Of a stretch of 32,682 bases of DNA, positions 18,001 through 26,596 are shown piece by piece. Under the pieces are notes generated by a model that was not told where the DNA came from, ran no database searches, and worked only from the letters and a program-made list of their open reading frames with translations. The stretch is taken from positions 1 to 32,682 of the forward strand of contig CAIOOA010000124.1 of the NCBI GenBank assembly GCA_903859815.1, in the 5' to 3' direction. Position numbers and translations under genes: made by a program. The DNA comes from an uncultured Methylococcaceae bacterium. Its GTDB lineage: Bacteria; Pseudomonadota; Gammaproteobacteria; Methylococcales; Methylococcaceae. Each line of letters starts with the position of its first letter. Position 1 is the first letter of the stretch.

Positions 18001-18867
18001 TCAATATTTGATGATGTAATTCACAACTAGACTAGGCTGCATGATGTTGTGGGGTTGATTGCCGCCAGAATATCCAGTTGTGCCCCTATTTGCAAAATAA
18101 GTGCCGTATTCACCGTCAGTATAGTCCACCCTTGCTGGAGTACTATTATGATCCGTATCATGAATTGAGTGATTATGCGAAGGCATTTCGGCTATGCTCA
18201 GTGTGTGGAATTCCTCGCCACCTAAGTTTCCGAGGGCATTACCTAGAACCGATGTTGCTGTTCCTCCTGCCCCGACCGGCACTCGCCTACGGAAGTCGGG
18301 AACTCGAAAAGTGTTGCCGTCAACCGCACCATAAGCAGCGCCGATGACGGAGAATAGAACAGCGTAAGTTGATCGAGAAATTGAAGTGCCGTCGCACAAT
18401 AACCATCCAGCCGGGGCTGCTACTCCTGCGAACGGAACTACCGTTCCTGTCGGTACGATATTTCGCGTATCCGATGCATAAACGGCACGTTCGGCCTGGA
18501 TGGCGAATGGTGTGCTTAAAATCTGCTGACGGGGGGTTACCTCCGCTCCGTTATCCACCTTGATGCCTAGAAACCGGCTGTTACCACCAAACGCTGATGT
18601 GATGGCGTTGCCGCCAGCATCCGTACTGCCGAGCATCACGTTGAAACGTCCGCCAATCAGGGGGATGCCATTGAACGTCTGCGGACCCCAAACCTTGTTG
18701 CCGCCGCTGGTCGCGTCGTAAATATTGAATTCAAGCTTCTTGGTGCCTGTCTGCGGATTTCCACTGGCATCGGTCAACTGTCCCTGATAATTGATGAGGG
18801 GCGGTACGGACTCTGCCTTGACGTTGCAGAATGCGAAGAGCAACAAAAATAAAACGAATGTTTTCAT
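18001..18867 (-). CDS. secreted phage-tail-collar domain protein (paralogue 2)
   Basis: 288 residues with a signal peptide (MKTFVLFLLLFAFCNVKA). Residues about 22-126 form a conserved N-terminal domain (VPPLINYQGQLTDASGNPQT) found nearly unchanged in the next gene upstream. The C-terminal half is a tail-collar domain: GTVVPFAGVAAPAGWLLCDG, FRVPDFRRRVPVG and a terminal QPSLVVNYIIKY. Collar domains form trimeric fibre tips in phages but also occur in secreted, non-phage proteins. There are no other phage genes here, so an extracellular adhesin or fibre role in the toxin cluster is more likely. It lies 52 bp downstream of its paralogue and 134 bp upstream of the RHS gene. Confidence 0.9.
   Translation of the reverse strand: MKTFVLFLLLFAFCNVKAESVPPLINYQGQLTDASGNPQTGTKKLEFNIYDATSGGNKVWGPQTFNGIPLIGGRFNVMLGSTDAGGNAITSAFGGNSRFLGIKVDNGAEVTPRQQILSTPFAIQAERAVYASDTRNIVPTGTVVPFAGVAAPAGWLLCDGTSISRSTYAVLFSVIGAAYGAVDGNTFRVPDFRRRVPVGAGGTATSVLGNALGNLGGEEFHTLSIAEMPSHNHSIHDTDHNSTPARVDYTDGEYGTYFANRGTTGYSGGNQPHNIMQPSLVVNYIIKY
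18493..18807 (-). repeat. duplicated 315-bp segment, copy 2
   Basis: This encodes the shared 105-residue N-terminal domain. Its protein differs from the copy at 19403-19717 at only five positions, and the DNA is also very similar. Confidence 0.85.
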
Positions 18868-18919
18868 ATGTTTTATGATCTCAAAGGATCAGCTACGTTT
18901 TGGCTAGGAAAATGTCTTG

Positions 18920-19798
18920 CTAATATTTTATGATCCAATTCACAGCCACGTTTTTTGAGCGGGTTTCGCTTCCTCCTGTGGGTCCTGTTTGCATGTCAAG
19001 AATATTACCGTCTCTTTCACTACCCCAATTTCCGTCCCTCCTATAAGTATCAAACCATGTTGTTCCCCTTGAGGGCCTTTCTTGATGCGTATGGCTGGCA
19101 AACATATCAGTCTGATAATCACCTAATACCCTACTACCTCCTTCTGGGTCCTGTTTTCCGTCATTTCTCCCTTTATTTAGCCCTCTCAAGAACATACCTC
19201 TTAAATCCGGTACGTTAGCCCCAATCAACGTCCGTAGCTTGTCATAAGCAACACCCGCCGGAATGCCTGAGCCATCGCATAATAACCACCCATTAGGAAC
19301 GCCATTGCTCCAATACGCGACGATAGTCCCCGGCGGCACGCCATGCAGCGCAGAGACTGCGTTGACCGCGTTGACCGCGTTGTCTGCATTGCTGGCTGAC
19401 AAGGCTTGTATGGCAAACGGCGTACTTAATATCTGCTGGCGGGGCGTAACCTCCGTTCCGTTGTCCACCTTAATGCCTAGAAACCGGCTGTTACCACTAA
19501 ACGCTGAGGTGATCGCGTTGCCGGCGGCATCCGTACTGCCGAGCATTACATTAAAGCGCCCGCCAATCAGGGGGATGCCATTGAACGTCTGCGGACCCCA
19601 AATCTTGTTGCCGCCGCTGGCCGCGTCGTAAATATTGAATTCAAGCTTCTTAGTGCCTGTCTGAGGGTTCCCACTGGCATCGGTCAACTGCCCCTGATAA
19701 TTGATGAGAGGCGGTACGTCGGCGTTGGCGATGAGAGCCTGCCCGGCTAGGATTATAGATAAGAAAAAACCCCGAGCCATTGATCTATTTGATTTCAT
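18920..19798 (-). CDS. secreted phage-tail-collar domain protein (paralogue 1)
   Basis: 292 residues from ATG 19798. An upstream start at 19846 would overlap the previous gene by 28 bp and spoil the signal peptide. The signal peptide is MARGFFLSIILAGQALIANA. It is followed by the same 105-residue domain as the downstream paralogue, then a short repeat SNADNAVNAVNAVSAL and a shortened collar domain (GTIVAYWSNGVPNGWLLCDG, VPDLRGMFLRGLNKG) ending ENVAVNWIIKY-like (KNVAVNWIIKY). The C-terminal halves of the two paralogues differ strongly, unlike their N-termini. It starts 20 bp after the 1100-residue gene, so it is probably co-transcribed. Likely an exported fibre or adhesin; no direct evidence of a partner. 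Confidence 0.88.
   Translation of the reverse strand: MKSNRSMARGFFLSIILAGQALIANADVPPLINYQGQLTDASGNPQTGTKKLEFNIYDAASGGNKIWGPQTFNGIPLIGGRFNVMLGSTDAAGNAITSAFSGNSRFLGIKVDNGTEVTPRQQILSTPFAIQALSASNADNAVNAVNAVSALHGVPPGTIVAYWSNGVPNGWLLCDGSGIPAGVAYDKLRTLIGANVPDLRGMFLRGLNKGRNDGKQDPEGGSRVLGDYQTDMFASHTHQERPSRGTTWFDTYRRDGNWGSERDGNILDMQTGPTGGSETRSKNVAVNWIIKY
19403..19717 (-). repeat. duplicated 315-bp segment, copy 1
   Basis: Direct-repeat partner of 18493-18807, 910 bp apart. Both encode the shared N-terminal domain of the two collar proteins. Confidence 0.85.
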
Positions 19799-19818
19799 TT
19801 GTAATATCTTCGTTAATT

Positions 19819-22800
19819 TCAATTGCGATAAACCCAGCCAGTCCATAATTGAATGTCGGTCAGAAAATCATCGGATGGATTAGTCGGTACTTCGCTGTTA
19901 AACATTAGCTCTAGCTTATCGAAAAACGCGGTATTGTTAGCGTGCTCGTTTTCCTCGATCAACAGTTCCCAGCGATCATTGGCGACCGACCGGTCGGTAA
20001 ATGCCAAGATTTTTCCTCCCGGCCCTTGACCATTTTTTAGGGTTTGGGCCACAGCCGAAACGTCACTGCCAATGGTGGCTTCAGTCACTGTGCCGGGGTT
20101 AATGTCGTCAATCAGCCAAGTCGGCATGAGTTGTTGGTAAGACGAGTAGATATTGACCTTCTTGAGTGGGTCCAACAACTTGTTCTGAGCATCGAAATCC
20201 GAGTTTACCCAAGCAGTATGCTTCAGATAGCTGTTGCCCCGCTGGGCAAGCCTCATAAAGGGCGAATTGATGGGGAGACTACCGGTCAGGTTGATCTGAA
20301 TGCCTTGGGCATTCTCCGCAACCCCTATGCCTAGGCAATTAGGGTTCTGGAACCCGGTGATTTTGGAACTCACCGCAGTCTTCAAATAGAAGGGATTGGT
20401 GCCAACTACCCCCGCTTCCGCTTTTCTCGGCAAGAGGTCGGTTGCAAACACTAGTTTTAACGAGCGATTGCCAGCGCCTCCCGCACTATTAAAGCCATCC
20501 TTCAGCGCCTTGCGGAATCGAGCCTGGTAGGCGCGAGATCCTTCGTAAATAACGCCACTGATAGGGTCTTGAAATCTGAACAAGCCTTCCGAGGTGACTC
20601 CGCCCGTCGTCGGTTGTCCACTGACACCATAGGAAGCGGCTGTTGGCACCAACACATCATACTTGAGGGAAAGCAAGCCTCGCGACTGGCAAGATGTTGT
20701 GCCCGCGTTAAAGAGAAAATCTGAATTGGCGAGGGTGTCTGCCCGGCTGAGTATGGCGGTTAGATCGTTGGAGCGACGGGCGGAATAGAGATCGCGATAA
20801 AGCGGCAATAGCTTGGCGTTCATCCTCCCGTCTGCCTGTGGCGGCTGATTGCCGTAGTAGGCTAAGGCTTGCAGGGTGATATAGGCCCAGACCTGTGCCC
20901 GTTCAAAGGCTTGGTCGGCGACTAAGACGCGGTTGGTGAGCACGTCGCGGACATCTTGCAGATACCAACCGACGCTGAGTGCGCCCTGCACCCTCTCGGC
21001 CAGCGCCTTCTGCCGTTCGGAATCTGCCAGCAGGGTATGCACTTCGTCCAAACGGTTGCCAATGGCAGCCAACTCCCGGTAATAATCTCGCTGGGCGATG
21101 TAGTGGTCTAAACGTAGGTTGGCCTGTTGCCGCACCAAGTCCCTGACGATAAATTTGGTGTTGATCAGCAGCTTTTCCTTGTCTGCTGTCATATTCGCCA
21201 AAGTAATGTCTTCCTGCTCGGTAGTTTTGATGTCGTTGATCTTGGCATCAATGTCCGCCAGTTGGGACTGGATTGAAGCGGGTCCGACACCCGCAGTGAT
21301 TTGACCAAGCCCACTGGCTACACCAGAAACACCTTGTAGGTATTGCATGGGATTGGGATTGGTGAAATAAGCAACGACTCCCTGCGCGATACCGCTGGCA
21401 ATGCTCATGATACCGCCAAACAAATTGCTCTTTTTTTGCTTTTTTCTTTGCTTATTTTCGTAATCTTGCAATAACTTGCCCTTCTCCCGAATCAAAGCGC
21501 TAACTTTCTGTCCATTGGTTTGTAGAATATTGATGATAGAGTCGGCCTGAGTTTGCAACACGCCGGAAATTTCACGCGCTTCCTGTTCCTTGTCCGCAAT
21601 GATATCGACGTTGTTCTTCATCTGGTTGAAGGTTTGCTCAATCCGTGCCTCTGCGGATGCCAATATTTGATACTGCTCGGCAAGCTGACCCTTGCCGCCG
21701 AAGACCGCGCCAAACTGCCTGGACAAACCAGCCCGCAAGGCATCACGCTCGGTGACACCGTCCCCATCGACATCGGTATCCGGTGCGCCGACAGTCCAAA
21801 TATCCGCCATCTCAGTGCCATTGATCCAAACCACCCCGGCTAGGTTTTTTAGCCGTTCTTGAAAGGTGTCCGCGGTCTTGACCGCCTCCTGATGGTATTG
21901 CTCTTCCGTTTGGGCAAAGGCCACGAGTTGGTCTTGGATGATGGCGACCTCTTGTTCTTTTGAAAGTGCGGTTTGCGCTGCATCCGTGGAGATTCCGCGC
22001 ATTGCATTGTAAGTCGATAAGTTATTGTTTTGACTGGCCGCCTGTACAAAGGGAACAAACTCCGGTAGAAATCCGAAAGTGTTGTAACCTTGTTTGGTTA
22101 GGTTCGCCAACTCCCGCAACCGGGCCTGAACACCCGTCAATGGGTAAAGATCGTTGCTGCCTAAAGTTGTCGTTCCTGCAAAGGGTGCGACCATCTGCAA
22201 CAGGGAACTCAGGTAGTCATGGGCGACGAGCAATTGATCTGCTGCATAGGCGCGGCTCGTTAAATCTGCCGCAGTCCCGTTATTGAAAAAATTCAATAAG
22301 AGTCTCTTTCGACCCAGATCGTACTGCGCCATGGCGAAACGGTAGCCAGTGGAGTAAATTAAATCAAACGTGTATTTGACGACTGCCGCATCCGCATCCG
22401 CAAGTGAAACCTCACCCCTTAACAGTGCTCCAGGTCCTCGGTATAAGGGGTCCGCCAAGAGTTCCAACAACAAAGATAGAGCTCCTTGCTGGATGTTGGC
22501 GATATTCTGCAGGGACAAAATTTCATTGCCGATGATTCGGCCAGTGGCATCCGGTGCCGAGTCCGTGTACCGAGTGATGAACTGCCGTTTCCGGTAAAAA
22601 TCGGATATTAGGTTATTTTTCAACACCCTCGCTTGGCGGACGCGGAGAATGTTGATTGCGGCCGCGGTATCAAAGGGATTGATCCGCAAGGCACGGCGGT
22701 ATGCCAATTCCGCTTCGATCAACGCTGCTTCGCTATAAGTTGCTACACCAGCCAAAGCCCCTGTGGTTCCAACCAGCGTGTCAAAGCCCAGCGGGCTGAT

Positions 22801-23121
22801 GAGTCCTTTTTTGAAAATGTCATCCTTAGTTAAAAAAGTTGACCCAGCATCTTTTTTCGTTGTGCCTTGAGCCATTAAATCGGCTTCAGCAGACTGCGAG
22901 AAGATTTGTCCTACAAAGGTTTCCCCAAAAGTGGCAACCAGGGTTGAAGATACTATGCCGCCTGATGTCACCGGCATGGACGGGGATGCTTTTGGGCTTG
23001 CCGCATCAATGATGTTTTCCGACTGCGCGGTGGCGAATACAAAATCGGGGAGTGCTGCGGAGACTTCGCTCCCCAAGCCGCAAAGGACAGCTAGGCCAAG
23101 AGGTTTAAGGACGTATTTCAT
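19819..23121 (-). CDS. large exported protein with helical hairpin and hydrophobic tip (Tc-toxin-A-like architecture, family not recognised)
   Basis: 1100 residues. A signal peptide ends at about SEVSA (residue 22). Residues 130-170 look TPR-like (EAELAYRRALRINPFDTAAA). A calcium-type loop DTDVDGDGVTERD lies at 448-460. Two long charged coiled-coil stretches (about 475-565 and 615-715) flank a glycine-rich hydrophobic segment (567-613, FGGIMSIASGIAQGVVAYFT). The C-terminal 300 residues look beta-rich. A coiled-coil hairpin with an apolar tip is what alpha-helical pore formers and Tc toxin A subunits use to cross membranes. That comparison is architectural only; I see no TcA signature motif. 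The downstream TcB/RHS-like gene makes a Tc-like complex worth considering. The gap to the upstream dockerin gene is 31 bp. Confidence 0.85.
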   Translation of the reverse strand: MKYVLKPLGLAVLCGLGSEVSAALPDFVFATAQSENIIDAASPKASPSMPVTSGGIVSSTLVATFGETFVGQIFSQSAEADLMAQGTTKKDAGSTFLTKDDIFKKGLISPLGFDTLVGTTGALAGVATYSEAALIEAELAYRRALRINPFDTAAAINILRVRQARVLKNNLISDFYRKRQFITRYTDSAPDATGRIIGNEILSLQNIANIQQGALSLLLELLADPLYRGPGALLRGEVSLADADAAVVKYTFDLIYSTGYRFAMAQYDLGRKRLLLNFFNNGTAADLTSRAYAADQLLVAHDYLSSLLQMVAPFAGTTTLGSNDLYPLTGVQARLRELANLTKQGYNTFGFLPEFVPFVQAASQNNNLSTYNAMRGISTDAAQTALSKEQEVAIIQDQLVAFAQTEEQYHQEAVKTADTFQERLKNLAGVVWINGTEMADIWTVGAPDTDVDGDGVTERDALRAGLSRQFGAVFGGKGQLAEQYQILASAEARIEQTFNQMKNNVDIIADKEQEAREISGVLQTQADSIINILQTNGQKVSALIREKGKLLQDYENKQRKKQKKSNLFGGIMSIASGIAQGVVAYFTNPNPMQYLQGVSGVASGLGQITAGVGPASIQSQLADIDAKINDIKTTEQEDITLANMTADKEKLLINTKFIVRDLVRQQANLRLDHYIAQRDYYRELAAIGNRLDEVHTLLADSERQKALAERVQGALSVGWYLQDVRDVLTNRVLVADQAFERAQVWAYITLQALAYYGNQPPQADGRMNAKLLPLYRDLYSARRSNDLTAILSRADTLANSDFLFNAGTTSCQSRGLLSLKYDVLVPTAASYGVSGQPTTGGVTSEGLFRFQDPISGVIYEGSRAYQARFRKALKDGFNSAGGAGNRSLKLVFATDLLPRKAEAGVVGTNPFYLKTAVSSKITGFQNPNCLGIGVAENAQGIQINLTGSLPINSPFMRLAQRGNSYLKHTAWVNSDFDAQNKLLDPLKKVNIYSSYQQLMPTWLIDDINPGTVTEATIGSDVSAVAQTLKNGQGPGGKILAFTDRSVANDRWELLIEENEHANNTAFFDKLELMFNSEVPTNPSDDFLTDIQLWTGWVYRN

Positions 23122-23152
23122 AGACTAATACCCGAATTATCTAGTTGCTGTC

Positions 23153-23845
23153 CTAAAATAAGATTTTGTTAAGGGGTGTCATAAAAATGTTGCCAGTTGC
23201 CTGAATCGGTTGAGAGTTTGGCAGCAATCCATAGATCGATTGGGTAATGGTCCCATTCACTGGATTGCCAGTTTGCAAAGTCGATTTGTGAATGACTATA
23301 ACCCAAGTCTTCGTAAGAGCTTTTGCTGTAGGATTGATAGGGTTGCTAGCCGCAACAATGACGGGCGCGCTGCTTTGTAAAGTCACATCATTCCCTGACT
23401 CTGACAAGGAAAAAGTCGAACCCTCGGGGATGAGGCGGCTGAGGACATAAGACTGAGGGGTTCCCTGACGGAGAACCGATCGGGTCGGATCAGAATCCGA
23501 CAACGAGCCCACTACTGGCGAAGCGGGGCTGGGGTTAATGTTTAACACAAAGGAGTAATTGAGCGGGACGCTGTTGCTTTGCGTCGGCTGGAAGTTGGCG
23601 GTGACTAGCCACTGGTATCCGTAAAAGATCGGCGTATTGTTTCGATTGAGGAAACGGATTAAATCCCCGACATCGACTTTGCTGTCGGCATTTACATCCA
23701 TTTCGTTCAGAGTTTCTTCTGAAAATGATCCGGTGCCAAGAATGGCTGCTTCAATGTCTTCCTTGGAAACTTGGGCGGAAACGCCACTTAAAGAAACCAA
23801 AATAAGGCATAGATAAAGGAACCAAAGAATGCATACTTTGCTCAC
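23153..23845 (-). CDS. secreted protein with a single dockerin-like motif
   Basis: 230 residues. The GTG start at 23845 has GGGGGA four bases upstream. The signal peptide is MSKVCILWFLYLCLILVSLS, cleaved near GVSA/Q. Residues 50-61 form one dockerin or EF-hand-type loop, DVNADSKVDVGD, followed by LIRFLN, and preceded by VSKEDIEAAILG. Only one half of the usual duplicated dockerin is present. The remaining ~160 residues are beta-rich and unrecognised. It is the first gene of the leftward cluster. The motif could bind the cohesin-type domain of the last gene of that cluster; this is inference. Confidence 0.85.
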   Translation of the reverse strand: MSKVCILWFLYLCLILVSLSGVSAQVSKEDIEAAILGTGSFSEETLNEMDVNADSKVDVGDLIRFLNRNNTPIFYGYQWLVTANFQPTQSNSVPLNYSFVLNINPSPASPVVGSLSDSDPTRSVLRQGTPQSYVLSRLIPEGSTFSLSESGNDVTLQSSAPVIVAASNPINPTAKALTKTWVIVIHKSTLQTGNPVNGTITQSIYGLLPNSQPIQATGNIFMTPLNKILF

Positions 23846-24057
23846 AAATCCCCCAAATTTCCCTAAAGTCTACTGATTCGACAGTTTGTTTAATCTCGGA
23901 TCGCAGTCGTCTTTTAGATGTGCCTATTCTTAAAAGGCACCTCAGAAAGCGCCATTTGCGAGTCTAAAACTGATTTGCTGACGGCTGGAGTCAAGTCAAT
24001 GATTTGCCGACAACAAAAAAATCATATGTAAAATTTAATACAATTATTTTGGGGATG

Positions 24058-24640
24058 TCAAGAATTATTCTTATTCAATGATGTGAATTCCGGCTGTGTT
24101 TGGCTTTCGTGTTGATGAGTCAAACTTGCCTTTGCCGTGAAACGAGGGGTGAAACATGAATAAGAAATGTTTGTTCCTGCCTCGTTGTCTTGCCCCCTTC
24201 CAAGGTAGACTTGTGCCGGTGTCCGGTAGTCCAGCGACTGGTGGAAACGTTCGTTGTTGTAGAGGCTGAAGAACTCCCGCAACCCCGACCATGCTTCCTG
24301 GATGGTCTGGATTTCCTGCAAGTAGACATGTTCGTACTTGACCGTGCGCCAGAGCCGTTCCACGAAAATATTGTCCAACGCCCGCCCGCCCCCGCCCGTC
24401 CATGCTGACCCTTGTCCAGCAGCGGCTGCGTGAAGCGCGGGGTGGTGAACTGCGAACCGCAGATCCCGTGTTGAATATCTCGCACTGACGCGCATCCATT
24501 ATTTCCGCCACCGCCTCGATGCAGAAGTCCGCATCCAGTGTGGTGCTCAACGCCCAGCCAAGCACGTAGCGGCTGTACCAGTCGATCACCGCCCTCAGGT
24601 TCTTCGGGAATGCCGGGCGGGTAGTCAAATGGCCTGGCAC
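24058..24640 (-). pseudogene. decayed IS3-family transposase (OrfB) remnant
   Basis: Three overlapping frames together give the C-terminal part of an IS3-type DDE transposase: AVIDWYSRYVLGWALSTTLD, then IFNT and GSQFT-like sequence in shifted frames, then LDNIFVERLWRTVKYEHVYL and FHQSLDYRTPAQVYLG. The homology spans about 24199-24610. The N-terminal half and first catalytic Asp are missing, and the second Asp block is broken by frameshifts, one near a G-rich run at about 24380-24400. The last Glu (FVERLW) is kept. No OrfA or terminal inverted repeats were identified, so the element cannot move by itself. Confidence 0.85.
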
Positions 24641-24810
24641 AGGTAAAGCATCGTGGACGATGCAAGTTGCCGTGCATTAGCGTGTTTGCTATCAACCCAG
24701 TGGGCTAAATTTCGCAAAATCGCCTGAATTTGATGACATAATGCGATGGTATTTTACGGGTTTCTGCGTGATTGAATGACTTCATTTTGTTTTGGAACAG
24801 GGGGATTTTT

Positions 24811-24924
24811 ATGCCGATCACTCAACGGATTTACGTCAGCTTGCCAGCCGAACCTTGGCTTTCGCCTAAGATAAACGATTCAAATATTACGCTCTATCGA
24901 ATTACCCAATCGTCACCGTCATAA
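24811..24924 (+). CDS. 37-residue ORF or truncated gene start
   Basis: ATG 24811 follows a strong Shine-Dalgarno (CAGGGGGA, five bases before the start) and the frame ends at TAA 24922-24924. It begins MPITQRIYVSLPAEPWLSPK, which looks like a real protein N-terminus with a beta strand and a Pro/Trp motif. It may be the surviving start of a longer gene truncated near the IS remnant. It ends 16 bp before the lysozyme gene and could also act as a leader. Not recognised. Confidence 0.35.
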   Translation: MPITQRIYVSLPAEPWLSPKINDSNITLYRITQSSPS

Positions 24925-24940
24925 CAAATCAGCACAGAGA

Positions 24941-25474
24941 ATGCCAAACATCCAATCCAAATTGCTAAAGCTTGCCGCCTTATTGATTGTATCCCTGTCG
25001 ATTTCAGCCTGCGCCCACAAAAAGGCACACAGCGGGTCGCCCCACGTTTCGACGCCTTCGGCCTACAGTTCCTACAGCATCGAGGAACTGCTGATCCAGC
25101 ATGAAGGCTTGCAATTGAGGCCCTACACGGATGCCAGCAACAAACTGACCATCGGGGTGGGCAGGAACCTTGACGACACTGGCATCACCCGGGAGGAAGC
25201 CATGATGCTGTTGCGCCATGACATTGACCGGGTTACCCAACAGCTTGATGCTAGATTGCCTTGGTGGCGGAGCCTCTCGGCGGCAAGGCAAAATGTGCTG
25301 ATTTCAATGGCGTTCAATCTGGGGGTGGACGGGCTTCTGGGGTTCACCCGCATGTTATCGAATTTGCAGGACGGCGATTATTCCGGCGCGGCGGAGGAGA
25401 TGCTCTCAAGCAAATGGGCCACTCAGGTTGGCAACCGGGCGGTTGAACTGGCCGACATGATGGAAAACGGGTAG
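24941..25474 (+). CDS. GH24 (T4-type) lysozyme-like lipoprotein
   Basis: 177 residues. A lipoprotein signal (LLKLAALLIVSLSISAC) has a lipobox with acceptor Cys24, so the protein is predicted to be membrane-anchored. The GH24 catalytic triad is intact: Glu55 (QHEG), Asp64 (PYTD) and Thr70 (LTIGVG), with the standard E-8-D-5-T spacing. It should cleave the MurNAc-GlcNAc bond of peptidoglycan. Length is close to that of phage endolysins after the signal and linker. Phage GH24 enzymes are usually not lipoproteins and there is no holin or spanin nearby. A cell-wall-remodelling or anti-competitor role near the toxin cluster is possible, and a domesticated phage enzyme is the simplest reading. Confidence 0.92.
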   Translation: MPNIQSKLLKLAALLIVSLSISACAHKKAHSGSPHVSTPSAYSSYSIEELLIQHEGLQLRPYTDASNKLTIGVGRNLDDTGITREEAMMLLRHDIDRVTQQLDARLPWWRSLSAARQNVLISMAFNLGVDGLLGFTRMLSNLQDGDYSGAAEEMLSSKWATQVGNRAVELADMMENG

Positions 25475-25597
25475 TTTTTCTTGCCTGACCCCTTGCGGGT
25501 GCGAAGCCTTTACTGCCGAAGTCATTGGCTTGAAATAGTCCGATGGTCTGAGAAATCCACACTATGCTTTTTCCAAAGCGGGGGAAGCTCGGCATTC

Positions 25598-25805
25598 GCA
25601 GCAATTCTCATTATGAGGCAAAGCGTTGATGTATAACACGTCATTCCTGCCGGGAAGCAGGAATGCAGTCACTGGGACGTGAAACTAGGATTTGCCAGTC
25701 ATATTTAATCAGACGCTTATGCACCGACAAGTTACCATCCATGGCACTGGATTCCGGCAGTCCATGCCGGAATGACGGCGTTTTAACCATAATGAGAATT
25801 GCTGC
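25598..25805. repeat. nested inverted repeat carrying MITE-like copy A
   Basis: Perfect 18-bp arms GCAGCAATTCTCATTATG (25598-25615) and its complement (25788-25805) enclose copy A of a MITE-like repeat (25640-25779). Copy A has ends reading TCATTCCTGCCGGGAAGCAG and TCCATGCCGGAATGACGG. The reverse complement of copy A aligns with copy B at 32041-32228. No ORF lies inside. With its flanks it fills the 414-bp gap between lysozyme and DUF4062 genes. Confidence 0.7.
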
Positions 25806-25888
25806 GGCATTCGCCCGTTGGAGTGAAACGGGAGTAAAATGTGCGGCGATGCCTATATCACTCTGTGAATGACCCAGCCTTTATAATC

Positions 25889-26596
25889 ATGGCAAGAATC
25901 TACCTATCCGCAACCTACAGCGATCTCAAGCCTAGCCGGGATGCCGTTTACCGCATTCTTAGAATGCTCCGCCATGACGTGGTTTCCATGGAAGACTATG
26001 TGGCAACCGATACCTATCCATTACACAAATGCTTGGCTGACGTTGCCGACTGTCAAGTCTATGTGGGATTGTTCGGCTGGCGTTATGGCTATGTACCCGA
26101 CAAAGACAATGCAACCCGGCTTTCCATCACCGAACTGGAATACCGCAAGGCGGGCGAGGCGGGTTTGCCGCGATTAGTGTTCTTGGCCGACCCTGCCGCC
26201 GTTTGGCCGGACGAATTCAAGGATGCCCATACCGGCGAAGGCGAGGCTGGACAGCGAATCGCCGCCTTACGCGCCGAATTGGGAAACGAAACGCTCGTCA
26301 GTTTTTTCCGCACCCCCGATCATCTGTCCGGTTTGGTGAGTGTCGCGGTCACCCGTTGCTTGGAAACCCATCCGCTGGCTCATTCCATGCCGCGCAGCAG
26401 GCTATTAGCCATCAAAACCCAAACCTTGGAACTACGGCTCAAGGCTTTGGTGGAGGACTATCAGGCGGCAACGGAACAATTGGCTTACGCCTTAAGCGCG
26501 GTGGATCAAAATAAACTGAAAAGGCAGATTGCCCATATCGAACAGGATATTAGCCAAGTCGAAAATGAACTGGATGGCTTAGGGAACGGTGGATGA
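25889..26596 (+). CDS. DUF4062-domain protein with C-terminal coiled coil
   Basis: 235 residues from ATG 25889, where the DUF4062 domain begins (MARIYLSATYSDLKPSRDAV). A GTG at 25841 has a good Shine-Dalgarno (GGGAG, six-base spacing) and would add 16 residues, so it cannot be excluded. DUF4062 (about 1-165), with VYVGLFGWRYGYVP and ITELEYRKA, is common at the N-terminus of STAND/NACHT conflict proteins and is thought to be a TIR-like or interaction domain. The C-terminal 60 residues are a coiled coil (LRLKALVEDYQ, LKRQIAHIEQDISQVENEL) similar in style to the start of the next gene. Its stop overlaps that gene by 8 bp. It is likely a signalling or effector partner of the iSTAND protein. Confidence 0.88.
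   Translation: MARIYLSATYSDLKPSRDAVYRILRMLRHDVVSMEDYVATDTYPLHKCLADVADCQVYVGLFGWRYGYVPDKDNATRLSITELEYRKAGEAGLPRLVFLADPAAVWPDEFKDAHTGEGEAGQRIAALRAELGNETLVSFFRTPDHLSGLVSVAVTRCLETHPLAHSMPRSRLLAIKTQTLELRLKALVEDYQAATEQLAYALSAVDQNKLKRQIAHIEQDISQVENELDGLGNGG

Noticed and set aside
18001-19798. Prophage tail-fibre genes
   Set aside because: Collar domains are present, but both proteins have Sec signals and no capsid, tail, integrase or lysis genes accompany them.
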